A stretch of DNA of 6,766 nucleotides from an uncultured Phaeodactylibacter sp. (GCA_913062745.1 CAJXXJ010000216.1:1-6766); one strand, 5' to 3'. Counted from the first letter of the stretch, positions 1 through 6,651 are shown. Numbers and translations: made by a program. The notes: generated by a model not told the origin, from the letters alone.

Positions 1-492
1 GCTGTTCCAAAGCGTGTAGCTCAGCTCCGCGCCACCAGGCCCCAGCAGGAAAGGGTGCCGGTAAAACAACCCCAGGCTGTGACGCAGATTGTACTGGTAA
101 AAAGCTCCCACCGTTATGCCCCGCCCCAGCAGGTTGAACTCAGAAAGCCCGGCCATCACCGTAGTGATATCATTGGAAGACCACAAGCCGACGTAAGGCA
201 GCACCGTGCGCGCTTCCTCCACTTTCCACCGGAGTACCGACCGGCCGCCCGTACTGTCCAGCTCGAAGGCAGCAGCATTGAAGGCAGGCTGCAACACCAG
301 CCACTTGCGCATTTCTTCCAGATCCCCAACCGCCGTCTGCTCCCCTGCCTGCACCCGGGCAATGCCGTAAAAAAAACCGGGATGCGTGCGCTCCAGCCCT
401 TCTACGGCAACGGAGTCGATGAAAAGATGCTGCGCCCCGGCATGAGAATACAGCGCCAGCAGTAATACGATCAGAAGGGATTCTTTGCTCAT
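1..492 (-). CDS. Omp85/BamA-like outer-membrane protein, 5' part only (one POTRA-like domain plus start of barrel)
   Basis: The first 164 codons are visible and the gene runs off the left edge without a stop. Residues 1-21 form a signal peptide with a hydrophobic core (LLIVLLLALYS) and a probable cleavage site after AGA. Residues about 25-97 resemble a single POTRA domain: a first strand DSVAVEGLERT, a helix with DLEEMRKWLVLQPAF, and a last strand RSVLRWKVEEA. From about residue 98 the pattern becomes amphipathic barrel strands. It includes the NLLGRG segment (120-125), followed by LGLFYRHPFLLGPG, which is typical of the first strands of Omp85/BamA/TamA-type barrels. Known members insert proteins or move substrates across the outer membrane. 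A single POTRA suggests a small Bacteroidota variant rather than the essential BamA, which normally carries five. The ATG overlaps the TGA of the upstream DUF547 gene by four bases (ATGA), so translational coupling is likely. The family call is fairly firm; the substrate is unknown. Confidence 0.75.
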   Translation of the reverse strand, partial: MSKESLLIVLLLALYSHAGAQHLFIDSVAVEGLERTHPGFFYGIARVQAGEQTAVGDLEEMRKWLVLQPAFNAAAFELDSTGGRSVLRWKVEEARTVLPYVGLWSSNDITTVMAGLSEFNLLGRGITVGAFYQYNLRHSLGLFYRHPFLLGPGGAELSYTLWNS

Positions 493-2051
493 AAATTCAC
501 GTATCGGAAGCCTAAATTATAGGTTGCCCCCAAACCACTGCTGTGCCCGGCAATAAAGCGCGCGTGGGAGACTTCCACATTCAGTGCATCCGTCAGCTGA
601 TACTTGGCACCCAGCCCAACCAGCGTGAAGTCCTGCGAGAAGTTGTTGCCCAGGTCGATGCGCCGGGCGTGCTGCGTATTGGCGTAGAAGGTGAGGCGGG
701 AACTCGGGAAATAACTCAGGAAAGCAGAGATAGGCAGAAAACCACTGTTGTTGGCATAGCTCTCCACGGCATCGCCGAAGAGAAAGTCAAAGGCCACCTC
801 CGTAAACAGCTGCCAGTCCCCGTTGCCAAAGGAGTGGTCGTAGTAGACCTTGTTGGCAAAGATGTAGCTGCGCTCCGCAAAGAACACGCCGTTGATGCTT
901 TCCTCATCGAAGGCAGGCAACTGAAAGGAGGACTGAAAGGACAAACGCGGAAGACTGCGGAATGGGGTAATCCGTACCGAAGGCGCGATGTAAGCCAGGC
1001 CGGAACGGGCAAAAAGCTCATCATTGCCGTAGCGCAGCGCATCAAGCGCCGGCTGCTCCGTGTCCGAACCGGAAATCAGGGAAGAGCGCAGCGTCAGGAT
1101 GAGCCCTACATTCACCCGGGCATTAGGCGATACGCCGGCAAAGCCTTCTATAATATTGGTCAGGAAGGTCGCCCGCGGCACATTAAAGGTATTGCCCTCA
1201 GCATCCGCTTCCCGCGTTTGAGTATACAGGTTATTAAACACCTTGGCTTCCCAGCTGCCTTTCGGCAAAAGCCGGGACGGGGTAAACTCCTGAATAATGG
1301 AGCGGGGCTTTTCCACCGGAACGACGGCAGCAGCCTCATTGAGCGACCAGTCGTAATCGTAGTAGGTGAGCGCAGCATCCGCCGGCAGCGGCTCGGAGCG
1401 GTAGCGGTTGATCCATGCGCGTACACTGCCTGCTTCGCGTTCAAAATCGGTGCGGTACCACTTAAATATTTGCGAAAGCGCCACCTCACTGCCCTCCCCC
1501 GGGACGCGGATGAAACGCGGGTCGTCTAGTGCAGCGCGGGTCTGCCGGGCCAACTGTTGCTCCAGCTGCTCTGCCCGGTACGCTCCGCTGTACAGAGGCG
1601 GGCAGGAACGGGCCGCGCACACCAGGATGAGGTGCAGGCGTGCATCGGGGTAGTCCTTCAGCAATTGCCCCTTTTCCAATTCATCGAGTGAAATGCGGCC
1701 GCTCTGCCAGGGGATGAATGCCACAGAAAAGAAGCCCGGCAACTGTTGCGGGCCTTCCACCGGGTACTGCGACAGTACCTGTTGAAGCACAGCCAGGTTG
1801 TATAGGTTGATATAAGCTGCTTGTCGGGCACCGCTACCGGTCGGCAGTGCGTTGACCGGGTGTTGCTGTACCAGGCGTTTCAGCGCAGGCAGCTGGTTTT
1901 GCAGCCCGCGGTAGTCCACTTCGCCATCCCTGACATAGCGGGTGAGCAGTGCGTCGGCTTCCGTAGTCCAGGCATCCGCCGGAAGCGGGGGATTTTGCGC
2001 CTGCAGCGTGAAACTGCCAAAAAGGATCAATAAGAGCCTCAGGTATTTCAT
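489..2051 (-). CDS. DUF547 domain protein fused to a C-terminal outer-membrane beta-barrel-like domain
   Basis: The protein has 520 residues from the chosen start. An in-frame ATG lies ten codons upstream (2081), but starting at 2051 puts a clean signal peptide at the N-terminus (MKYLRLLLILFGSFTLQAQ), so I prefer it. Residues about 27-240 match DUF547: YINLYN (80-85), the cysteine motif CAARSCPPL (145-153), LSQIFKWYRTDF (192-203) and YYDYDWSLN (230-238). The function of DUF547 is not established; its conserved Cys pair and polar motifs suggest a catalytic or binding site. Residues about 265-520 are unlike DUF547. They consist of repeated amphipathic strands rich in Phe/Tyr/Asn with turn-like polar loops, for example LTFYANTQHARRIDLG, DFTLVGLGAKYQL and a final strand TYNLGFRYVNL. 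This reads as a barrel of perhaps 10-12 strands. The protein would then sit in the outer membrane with the DUF547 part in the periplasm. Its stop overlaps the start of the Omp85-like gene. DUF547 is firm; the barrel is inferred from strand pattern. Confidence 0.85.
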   Translation of the reverse strand: MKYLRLLLILFGSFTLQAQNPPLPADAWTTEADALLTRYVRDGEVDYRGLQNQLPALKRLVQQHPVNALPTGSGARQAAYINLYNLAVLQQVLSQYPVEGPQQLPGFFSVAFIPWQSGRISLDELEKGQLLKDYPDARLHLILVCAARSCPPLYSGAYRAEQLEQQLARQTRAALDDPRFIRVPGEGSEVALSQIFKWYRTDFEREAGSVRAWINRYRSEPLPADAALTYYDYDWSLNEAAAVVPVEKPRSIIQEFTPSRLLPKGSWEAKVFNNLYTQTREADAEGNTFNVPRATFLTNIIEGFAGVSPNARVNVGLILTLRSSLISGSDTEQPALDALRYGNDELFARSGLAYIAPSVRITPFRSLPRLSFQSSFQLPAFDEESINGVFFAERSYIFANKVYYDHSFGNGDWQLFTEVAFDFLFGDAVESYANNSGFLPISAFLSYFPSSRLTFYANTQHARRIDLGNNFSQDFTLVGLGAKYQLTDALNVEVSHARFIAGHSSGLGATYNLGFRYVNL

Positions 2052-2149
2052 GTGTTTGGTGTTTTTTCTGTTGAACAACATATGCTCCGTTCCGGCTCAT
2101 GGCGTTGTACCCCAGACGTCCGCGTGGCGACAGCTTTGCCTGCCACTGA
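2052..2149. promoter_or_regulatory. 98-nt intergenic region with a short dyad (possible operator or leader)
   Basis: This is the widest gap inside the co-directional gene row. It holds a perfect 5+5 dyad, TGTTG-AA-CAACA, at 2069-2080, some 18-29 nt upstream of the preferred DUF547 start. Between the dyad and that start, the minus strand is A-rich (ACAGAAAAAACACCAAACAC), as is common for Bacteroidota leaders lacking a Shine-Dalgarno sequence. I find no good match to the Bacteroidota promoter (TTTG, then TAnnTTTG) and no hairpin with a T tract. Both an independent promoter and read-through from upstream remain possible. The dyad also contains the alternative upstream ATG (2081) at its edge. Confidence 0.3.
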
Positions 2150-3619
2150 TTAACGTACGAGTTGTACGTCACCACGCCAAACTTGTTGGGTACCATCCTT
2201 TAGCTGCAGTACGGCCCGGTACACGTAAAGCCCTGCATTGCAATCCTGCCCGGCAGCCCGGCCGTCCCAGGCTTCATCAGTATTTTGCGACTGAAAAAGG
2301 AGGCTTCCCCAGCGGTTGTAGACCTGCAGCTGCACCATCCGCTCCACGCAAGGGCCGTAGAAAGGCCGGAAGGTATCGTTGCGCCCGTCCCCATTCGGAG
2401 AAAACGCGGTGGGAATGTAGACGGCCTGACAGGGCGTAACGGTGATGAGCTGTTCAAGTGTATCCCGGCAGCCGGTGAGACTGTCGCGCACCATGAGCTG
2501 ATAACGGGTAGTCTGCAGAGGCCGGGCTTCTGTCTCCGGGCAGTCCCTGCAGTCTACGCTTTCTTCAGGTTGCCACGACCAGATCAGAGGGCCAACGCCC
2601 GTACCGCTTCCCTGCAGATATACCAGCTGCCCGGCGTCAATTGTGTCTTGAGAAGCCGTAAGCTCAGCGCTCAGGGAGGCCTGTGATAACCGCAGCTCCA
2701 CAATGCTGTCGCAACCCAGTGAGCTGATCAAGGTGTCGACGTATACGCCGGGCGCTGTATACTGCCGGTTGCCTACGGTAAAGGAACTGCCTGCACAGAT
2801 GAAGGTGTCCACAACCACCTCTTCCCTCAGCCCGTCAAATATCTCGGTAATCAGAATGCTATCGTGGCAAAACTGCGCTCCGGGTACCGTATCGCGGTAA
2901 AGCCCCGGCGCTGCAAACTCCTGCCCGTTGATAACGACCGGCTCGCTGTTGCAGAGCGAAGCCGTTTGTACCCGTACCGGATTGCAGATGCTGATGCTGA
3001 TGTCGTCTATGGCCAGATCATTGCCGCAGCCGCCCGGTGCATTATTGATGAGGAGCAGGCGCACGGCACTCTGATTGGGGGGCAGTGTGAAGGTCATGCC
3101 GTACCGGTTCCACACCAGGAAAGCGGTAGTGGGCACCGGCCCGGTCTCAATACTGCTCAGCAGGGCATTAGAGGTGGGGTCACGCAGCTCGAAGCGGACA
3201 TCCGGCAGTATGCTTTGTCCCACGCAGGCGGAGGGAGTCACGACATTAGCCAGGAAGGCGCTGAATTCATAACGGGTGCCCGGGCAAAGGCTGTCGAGCA
3301 CGATATTAAAAAACTCCCCCGGCACATTGGTAGCATCGAACAGCAGCATGTAGCCAAAGCCATCATCGGGGGTATTATCCAGGCCGGGGTGCCAACTTGC
3401 GCCGTTGAGCTGCGTCCGGTTGGTAACCATGTAAGTGCCGCCGGCCGGCGCACCGGTATTGTAGGTGTAAGTGGTGGTGCCCACCGGCAGCGGAGGCCCA
3501 AAGTTAGACCCTTCGCCGAAGGTTTCCCAGAGGGCAGCAGCGCCGGGCACGCCATCGCACAACTGTGCAGCCGCCAGCAGGGGAAGCATCGCCAGCAGGA
3601 GTGAAAGCCAGTGTTTCAT
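2150..3619 (-). CDS. Secreted multidomain protein with gliding-motility/T9SS C-terminal (CHU_C-type) domain
   Basis: The protein has 489 residues. Residues 1-19 are a signal peptide (MKHWLSLLLAMLPLLAAAQ). Residues about 20-212 form a beta-sandwich seen at the N-terminus of many large Bacteroidota surface proteins. Its markers are FGEGSNFGPPLPVGTTTYTY, DDGFGYMLLFDA, LCPGTRYEFSAFLANV and NNAPGGCGNDLAIDDISI. Such folds resemble carbohydrate-binding modules, but no ligand can be assigned. Two related units of about 45 residues follow (about 216-262 and 266-312), sharing APG-Y-DT and C-DSI cores. Next comes an Ig/PKD-like segment (about 315-395) with LIWSWQPEES and TTRYQLMVRD. The C-terminal 90 residues are a CHU_C-type domain: YIPTAFSPNGDGRNDTFRPF, VYNRWGSLLF, WDGRAAGQDCNAGLYVYRA. 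In this phylum that domain marks cargo of the type IX secretion system. The protein is thus likely exported and surface-attached or released. It starts 24 nt after the sulfotransferase stop, suggesting co-transcription. No enzymatic motif was seen, so an adhesin or structural role is the simplest guess. Confidence 0.9.
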   Translation of the reverse strand: MKHWLSLLLAMLPLLAAAQLCDGVPGAAALWETFGEGSNFGPPLPVGTTTYTYNTGAPAGGTYMVTNRTQLNGASWHPGLDNTPDDGFGYMLLFDATNVPGEFFNIVLDSLCPGTRYEFSAFLANVVTPSACVGQSILPDVRFELRDPTSNALLSSIETGPVPTTAFLVWNRYGMTFTLPPNQSAVRLLLINNAPGGCGNDLAIDDISISICNPVRVQTASLCNSEPVVINGQEFAAPGLYRDTVPGAQFCHDSILITEIFDGLREEVVVDTFICAGSSFTVGNRQYTAPGVYVDTLISSLGCDSIVELRLSQASLSAELTASQDTIDAGQLVYLQGSGTGVGPLIWSWQPEESVDCRDCPETEARPLQTTRYQLMVRDSLTGCRDTLEQLITVTPCQAVYIPTAFSPNGDGRNDTFRPFYGPCVERMVQLQVYNRWGSLLFQSQNTDEAWDGRAAGQDCNAGLYVYRAVLQLKDGTQQVWRGDVQLVR

Positions 3620-3643
3620 AGGGCCAAAGGTTTGTCCGTATGA

Positions 3644-4480
3644 TTAAGACGGCAAAACCTGCGGATTGTTGACCATGGCGTAATCTTTTACCATTTGCCA
3701 GTCTTCTTCAAAAGCCGCGCGGACCTTCAGCAGTTCTTCTTCCGGGATCAGCGGCCCCTCCGGCACCAGAAAACCCGGTGCCCACTTTGCAGGGTACAGC
3801 ACAGCGTAGCTTTTCAGCATCTGCCCGCGCCGCCTGAGCCAGCCGCCCAGCGTACGGGTGTCGTAGAGGCGCCGCTCTTCGCCGAACAGCCGCCGCCCCA
3901 TCTTGCGCATGATTTTAAGCTGCTTCTCATTGTAAGAAGTATGCACCTTAGCCAGAGAAACGGCTTTGGGGTTATAGCCCGTATCGGAAAAACCGGCAAT
4001 CTTATCAAAGAATGCCCAGGGGTCTTCCCGCAGCTCATCGTAAAACAGCACCAGCGGCTTGTGCTCAAAGTAGTGCTCCAAATGCTCCAGGTGGGTGTAA
4101 AAAGTGAGGTGCTCCCGCTTCCAGAGGCCCGTGTCCTGGTCAACATCAATAAACTCCGGGAAGGACAGATGCCCGCCGTTTTTCACATAACGCCGGTACT
4201 GCGAGGCGATCCAGCCATCGTGCCGCCGGAAGATGATGATAGGCTTTGCCTGCGGGCAAAAACCGGAAAACCAGGCGACTTCCCGCTCCAGCTGCTGATC
4301 AAACTCCCGGGAAATGAAGTAACGCCCGTACTTCGCTGCTTCCAGGATTTCCTGCGACTGCCGGTACCGCCGCGTAGGCACGTAATGGATACGCTGCAGC
4401 TTTGGGAAGAAGCGGTGCTGCAAATAGGTAGAGGCTACTTTGCCCAGGCCCACATGGAAGTATACTTCTGGTATGTTCAT
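3644..4480 (-). CDS. Sulfotransferase-family protein (PAPS-dependent fold)
   Basis: The protein has 278 residues from ATG 4480. A longer reading from 4534 would overlap the symporter gene by 41 nt and add 18 residues without family character, so I chose the inner start, 13 nt after the symporter stop. Residues 5-20 (EVYFHVGLGKVASTYL) match the N-terminal beta strand and 5'-phosphosulfate loop of PAPS sulfotransferases, with Lys14 and Ser17-Thr18. Residues 79-98 hold the 3'-phosphate motif: strand IIIFRR, then Arg85 and Ser93 in the expected R-x7-S spacing (RRHDGWIAS). VLFYDELREDPWAFFDKIAGF (about 144-164) is the usual strand-helix segment of this family. These enzymes move sulfate from PAPS to a hydroxyl or amine of a sugar, lipid or other molecule. 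The acceptor cannot be read from sequence. The loop lacks the common GTT form (VAST here), but key Lys and Ser/Thr positions remain. There is no signal peptide, so it should be cytosolic. Confidence 0.82.
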   Translation of the reverse strand: MNIPEVYFHVGLGKVASTYLQHRFFPKLQRIHYVPTRRYRQSQEILEAAKYGRYFISREFDQQLEREVAWFSGFCPQAKPIIIFRRHDGWIASQYRRYVKNGGHLSFPEFIDVDQDTGLWKREHLTFYTHLEHLEHYFEHKPLVLFYDELREDPWAFFDKIAGFSDTGYNPKAVSLAKVHTSYNEKQLKIMRKMGRRLFGEERRLYDTRTLGGWLRRRGQMLKSYAVLYPAKWAPGFLVPEGPLIPEEELLKVRAAFEEDWQMVKDYAMVNNPQVLPS

Positions 4481-4493
4481 CTTCGATTGGTTA

Positions 4494-6197
4494 TCATTCA
4501 GCGCTTGACTGCCCTTTGTGCAAAATCCACGCAATGCTCATCACTAAGCCGCAGCCAATCAGATTGAGCCACAGATAGGCGATTTCAATAATGCCGTAGG
4601 AATTCAGGGTGAAAATGAGGAGTACGATTACCTCTCCGATCAGAGCCGCCGGGAACACTGCCCGCCCTCCTACTTTCTTCATAAAAAAGGCGACGAGGAA
4701 AATACCGAGTATGGTGCCGTAAAACAAGGAGCCCACGATATTCACCGCCTGAATGAGATTTTCAAACAGGTTTGCGGTAGACGCAAAAACCAGGGCAATG
4801 CCGCCCCAGACCACTGTGAAAATCTTGGAAGCATTCAGGTAGTGCCGGTCATCTTTGCCCGTGACCCAACTGCGGCGGTAGAGGTCGACCACAGTAGTAG
4901 TGGCCAGGGCGTTGAGCTCGGAGGCCGTGGAAGACATCGCGGCGGAGAAGATGACGGCCAGCAACAGGCCTACCAGCCCTACCGGCAGGTACTCCGTCAC
5001 GAAGGTGATGAACACATAGTCCGTATCTTTCACCTTCGCTGCCGGATCTGCCTGTAAGATCAGCCCTTTGGTGGCTTCACGCAGCTCGTTTTCAGTTTGC
5101 CGTAAGGCGGAAAGGCGTTGCTGAGCAGCGGTGACAGCGCTTTCATCTTCTGCTTCCATAGCCTGCATCATGCTTTGGATTTCCTCCCGCTGACTGTAAA
5201 AGACAGTATTGTACTGAGATTGCAGGCCCTCCAGCTCATTCTCGTAAGTGGTGTTTTCCAGTTTCTCCAGATTGGCGGAGTTGAAGTGCAGTGGCGGCTG
5301 CTGAAACTGGAAAAACACAAAGACCAGTACGCCTACAAAGAGCACCAGGAACTGCATAGGCACTTTGAGGATACCGTTGAACAGCAGCCCCAGCCGGCTT
5401 TCCGTAAGGGACTTGCCGCTCAGATAGCGCTGTACCTGCGATTGGTCCGTACCGAAATAGGACAGGAACAAAAACACACCGCCCAACATGCCCGACCAGA
5501 AGTTGTAACGGTTGCTGAGGTCAAACTCAAAGTCGACTACGTTCAGTTTGCCCATTTTGCCGGCCACCCCAACTGCATCCCCAAAGCTGACGGACTCCGG
5601 GAGCTGGAAGACCAGGATCAGCGCCGCGATAAACATGCCCGAAAGGATGACGATCATCTGTTGCTTCTGAGTTACGCTCACGGCTTTGGTCCCGCCAAAC
5701 ATGGTATAAAAAATAACCAGCGCACCGATGCACAGTATCGTTAGCCGCAGCGGCCAGCCCAGTATCGTGGACAGGATGATGGCCGGCGCGTAAATGGTCA
5801 GCCCGGCAGCCAGCCCGCGCTGCACGAGAAAGAGCACGGCGGTAAGCGTACGGGTCCGCAAGTCAAAACGCCCTTCCAGGTATTCGTAGGCCGTATATAC
5901 CTTGAGCCGGTAGTAAATGGGCAATACGAAAATGCAGAGTATGACCATCGCAATCGGCAGCCCGAAGTAGAATTGCGCAAAGCGCATCCCATCCTCGTAA
6001 GCTTGCCCGGGTGTGGACAAAAAAGTGATGGCGCTGGCCTGCGTAGCCATGACGGATAGCCCAATCGTCCACCATGGCAAGTCGCGGTCGCCCAGCAAAT
6101 AGCTTTGGGTGTTATCCACTTTGCGTGTTTTCCATACCCCATAGGCGACAATTCCCAGTAGGGTCCCCAGCATGATGATCCAGTCGAGAAAATTCAT
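4494..6197 (-). CDS. Sodium:solute symporter (SSS family) with an internal coiled-coil-like insertion
   Basis: The protein has 567 residues and about 13 predicted membrane helices, as in PutP-type members of the family. The first helix is residues 1-20. The second carries the family signature SVMATQASAITFLSTPGQAY (48-67), where the unwound helix of the LeuT fold binds Na+ and solute. Further marks are YTAYEYLEGRFD (101-112), FYTMFGGTKAVSVTQKQQ (163-180), FGTDQSQVQRYLSGKS (248-263) and FSAAMSSTASELNALATTTVVDLY (417-440). Ser422-Ser423 in this last segment fit the Na2 sodium site. It should import a solute with Na+ across the inner membrane; the substrate is undetermined. Between the helix ending at about 298 and the one starting at about 395 is a hydrophilic stretch of some 90 residues (LEKLENTTYENELEGL, QREEIQSMMQAMEAEDES, RLSALRQTENELREA) that looks like a helical hairpin or coiled coil. 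By LeuT-fold topology it would face the periplasm. A 49-residue membrane protein lies 31 nt upstream, and the sulfotransferase 13 nt downstream. Confidence 0.92.
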   Translation of the reverse strand: MNFLDWIIMLGTLLGIVAYGVWKTRKVDNTQSYLLGDRDLPWWTIGLSVMATQASAITFLSTPGQAYEDGMRFAQFYFGLPIAMVILCIFVLPIYYRLKVYTAYEYLEGRFDLRTRTLTAVLFLVQRGLAAGLTIYAPAIILSTILGWPLRLTILCIGALVIFYTMFGGTKAVSVTQKQQMIVILSGMFIAALILVFQLPESVSFGDAVGVAGKMGKLNVVDFEFDLSNRYNFWSGMLGGVFLFLSYFGTDQSQVQRYLSGKSLTESRLGLLFNGILKVPMQFLVLFVGVLVFVFFQFQQPPLHFNSANLEKLENTTYENELEGLQSQYNTVFYSQREEIQSMMQAMEAEDESAVTAAQQRLSALRQTENELREATKGLILQADPAAKVKDTDYVFITFVTEYLPVGLVGLLLAVIFSAAMSSTASELNALATTTVVDLYRRSWVTGKDDRHYLNASKIFTVVWGGIALVFASTANLFENLIQAVNIVGSLFYGTILGIFLVAFFMKKVGGRAVFPAALIGEVIVLLIFTLNSYGIIEIAYLWLNLIGCGLVMSIAWILHKGQSSAE

Positions 6198-6228
6198 GTG
6201 CAGTAACAGTTATGATACGGGAGCCCCG

Positions 6229-6378
6229 CTAAGAATAGGAAATAGTGAACAGATAGAACAGGCTGATGATGATGGCGTGCATGATGAGCACGAAAGCATA
6301 CATCTGGCCCCAGGTCTTGAAGATAGGTGGCGGTGGTTCCTCTTCCGGCAACTGCGGATTGGTATCGGGCGTGGACAT
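6229..6378 (-). CDS. Small single-helix membrane protein (49 aa) upstream of the symporter
   Basis: This short reading frame starts at ATG 6378 and ends with TAG 31 nt before the symporter start. Residues 1-18 are a proline- and acid-rich soluble tail (MSTPDTNPQLPEEEPPPP). Residues 19-26 are IFKTWGQM, and residues 27-46 are one hydrophobic helix (YAFVLIMHAIIISLFYLFTI) ending in SYS. The order of acidic tail, K-W-x-Q-(M/L)-Y and a helix ending FYLFT looks like a genuine small membrane protein rather than a chance frame. I have the impression of similar short proteins beside SSS symporters in other Bacteroidota, but could not check it. Some SSS transporters have a separate small membrane partner (for example DUF4212 or DUF485 proteins). 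A subunit or stability factor for the symporter is therefore reasonable but unproven. The tail is probably cytosolic. Its minus-strand leader (AACAAACGAT) is A-rich without a Shine-Dalgarno sequence. Confidence 0.75.
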   Translation of the reverse strand: MSTPDTNPQLPEEEPPPPIFKTWGQMYAFVLIMHAIIISLFYLFTISYS

Positions 6379-6403
6379 ATCGTTTGTTTTGGTCAATGAG
6401 GGC

Positions 6404-6411
6404 CTAAAATA
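6404..6411 (-). promoter_or_regulatory. Weak candidate -7 promoter element of the symporter operon
   Basis: On the minus strand TATTTTAG matches seven of eight positions of the Bacteroidota -7 element TAnnTTTG, 25 nt upstream of the micro-protein ATG. This is a sensible spacing for a short leader. No clear TTTG-like -33 element lies 17-21 nt further upstream, so the call rests on one half-site and position only. The operon must have a promoter somewhere to the right of 6378. Confidence 0.25.
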
Positions 6412-6583
6412 GAAGCTTAGGGTGGAATGGCGTAGTTTTGGGCCCGTTTTGTGATGAACCCCGGCACCGGAGAGGGCCCCTTTGTCGCCCTCTTCCCTGT
6501 TTGGACGGGAACGAAGCTATACTACCCATATTGCCGGGCTTCTGGCCCTCGCCGGTGAATCACCCGCGGAGATACCGCCGGGC

Positions 6584-6651
6584 GAGCACCGTAGGTGCGA
6601 TCCTATTGGTGGCCAAAAACACTAAAAGATGGCGGGAGCGCCATAGGTGCG
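6584..6651. repeat. Pair of related short hairpin repeats, 52 bp apart
   Basis: Unit 1 (6584-6599) reads GAGCACCGTAGGTGCG and unit 2 (6636-6651) reads GAGCGCCATAGGTGCG, identical at 14 of 16 positions. Each contains a 5-bp inverted repeat around three bases: GCACC-GTA-GGTGC and GCGCC-ATA-GGTGC. The stem change in unit 2 keeps pairing as a G-T wobble in the plus-strand RNA. The 52-bp spacing is close to five helical turns. A form conserved in both stem and flanks resembles a dispersed intergenic palindromic (REP-like) repeat. I cannot test copy number from one window. Confidence 0.5.
6611..6644 (-). terminator. Possible intrinsic terminator for a minus-strand gene beyond the right edge
   Basis: ATGGCG (6629-6634) and CGCCAT (6639-6644) form a perfect 6-bp stem with a 4-base loop. 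Read on the minus strand, the stem is followed directly by CTTTTAGTGTTTTT, an interrupted T-rich tract as expected for a factor-independent terminator. It would end transcripts arriving from beyond 6766 before the symporter operon begins. The stem is short and overlaps repeat unit 2, so it may instead be a by-product of the repeat. Confidence 0.4.

Noticed and set aside
543..1529. Long plus-strand open frame (328 codons) opposite the DUF547-barrel gene
   Set aside because: It lies wholly antisense to a gene with clear domain motifs, has no recognisable domain, and has the Arg/Gly/Gln-rich composition expected of an antisense shadow in GC-rich DNA.
1834..2196. Minus-strand frame of 120 codons bridging the gap between the secreted protein and the DUF547 gene
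   Set aside because: Its first 40 residues look mildly protein-like, but it overlaps the ends of two well-supported genes in another frame and has no signal peptide or domain. It is most likely chance.
3695..4567. Plus-strand open frame (290 codons) opposite the sulfotransferase
   Set aside because: It is antisense to a gene with PAPS-binding motifs, and its translation shows no domain or membrane pattern of its own.
5118..5744. Plus-strand open frame (208 codons) opposite the symporter
   Set aside because: It is a shadow of the transporter gene; the His/Gln-rich translation has no family features.
6172..6399. Plus-strand frame of 75 codons opposite the micro-protein
   Set aside because: It is antisense to the 49-residue protein, which has a far more protein-like pattern, and its start lies inside the symporter gene.
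6454..6558. Short plus-strand frame (34 codons) downstream of a TAGTTTTG promoter-like site
   Set aside because: There is no -33 element or domain, and the composition is Pro/Gly/Arg-rich with a stop inside the region. It is not distinguishable from chance.
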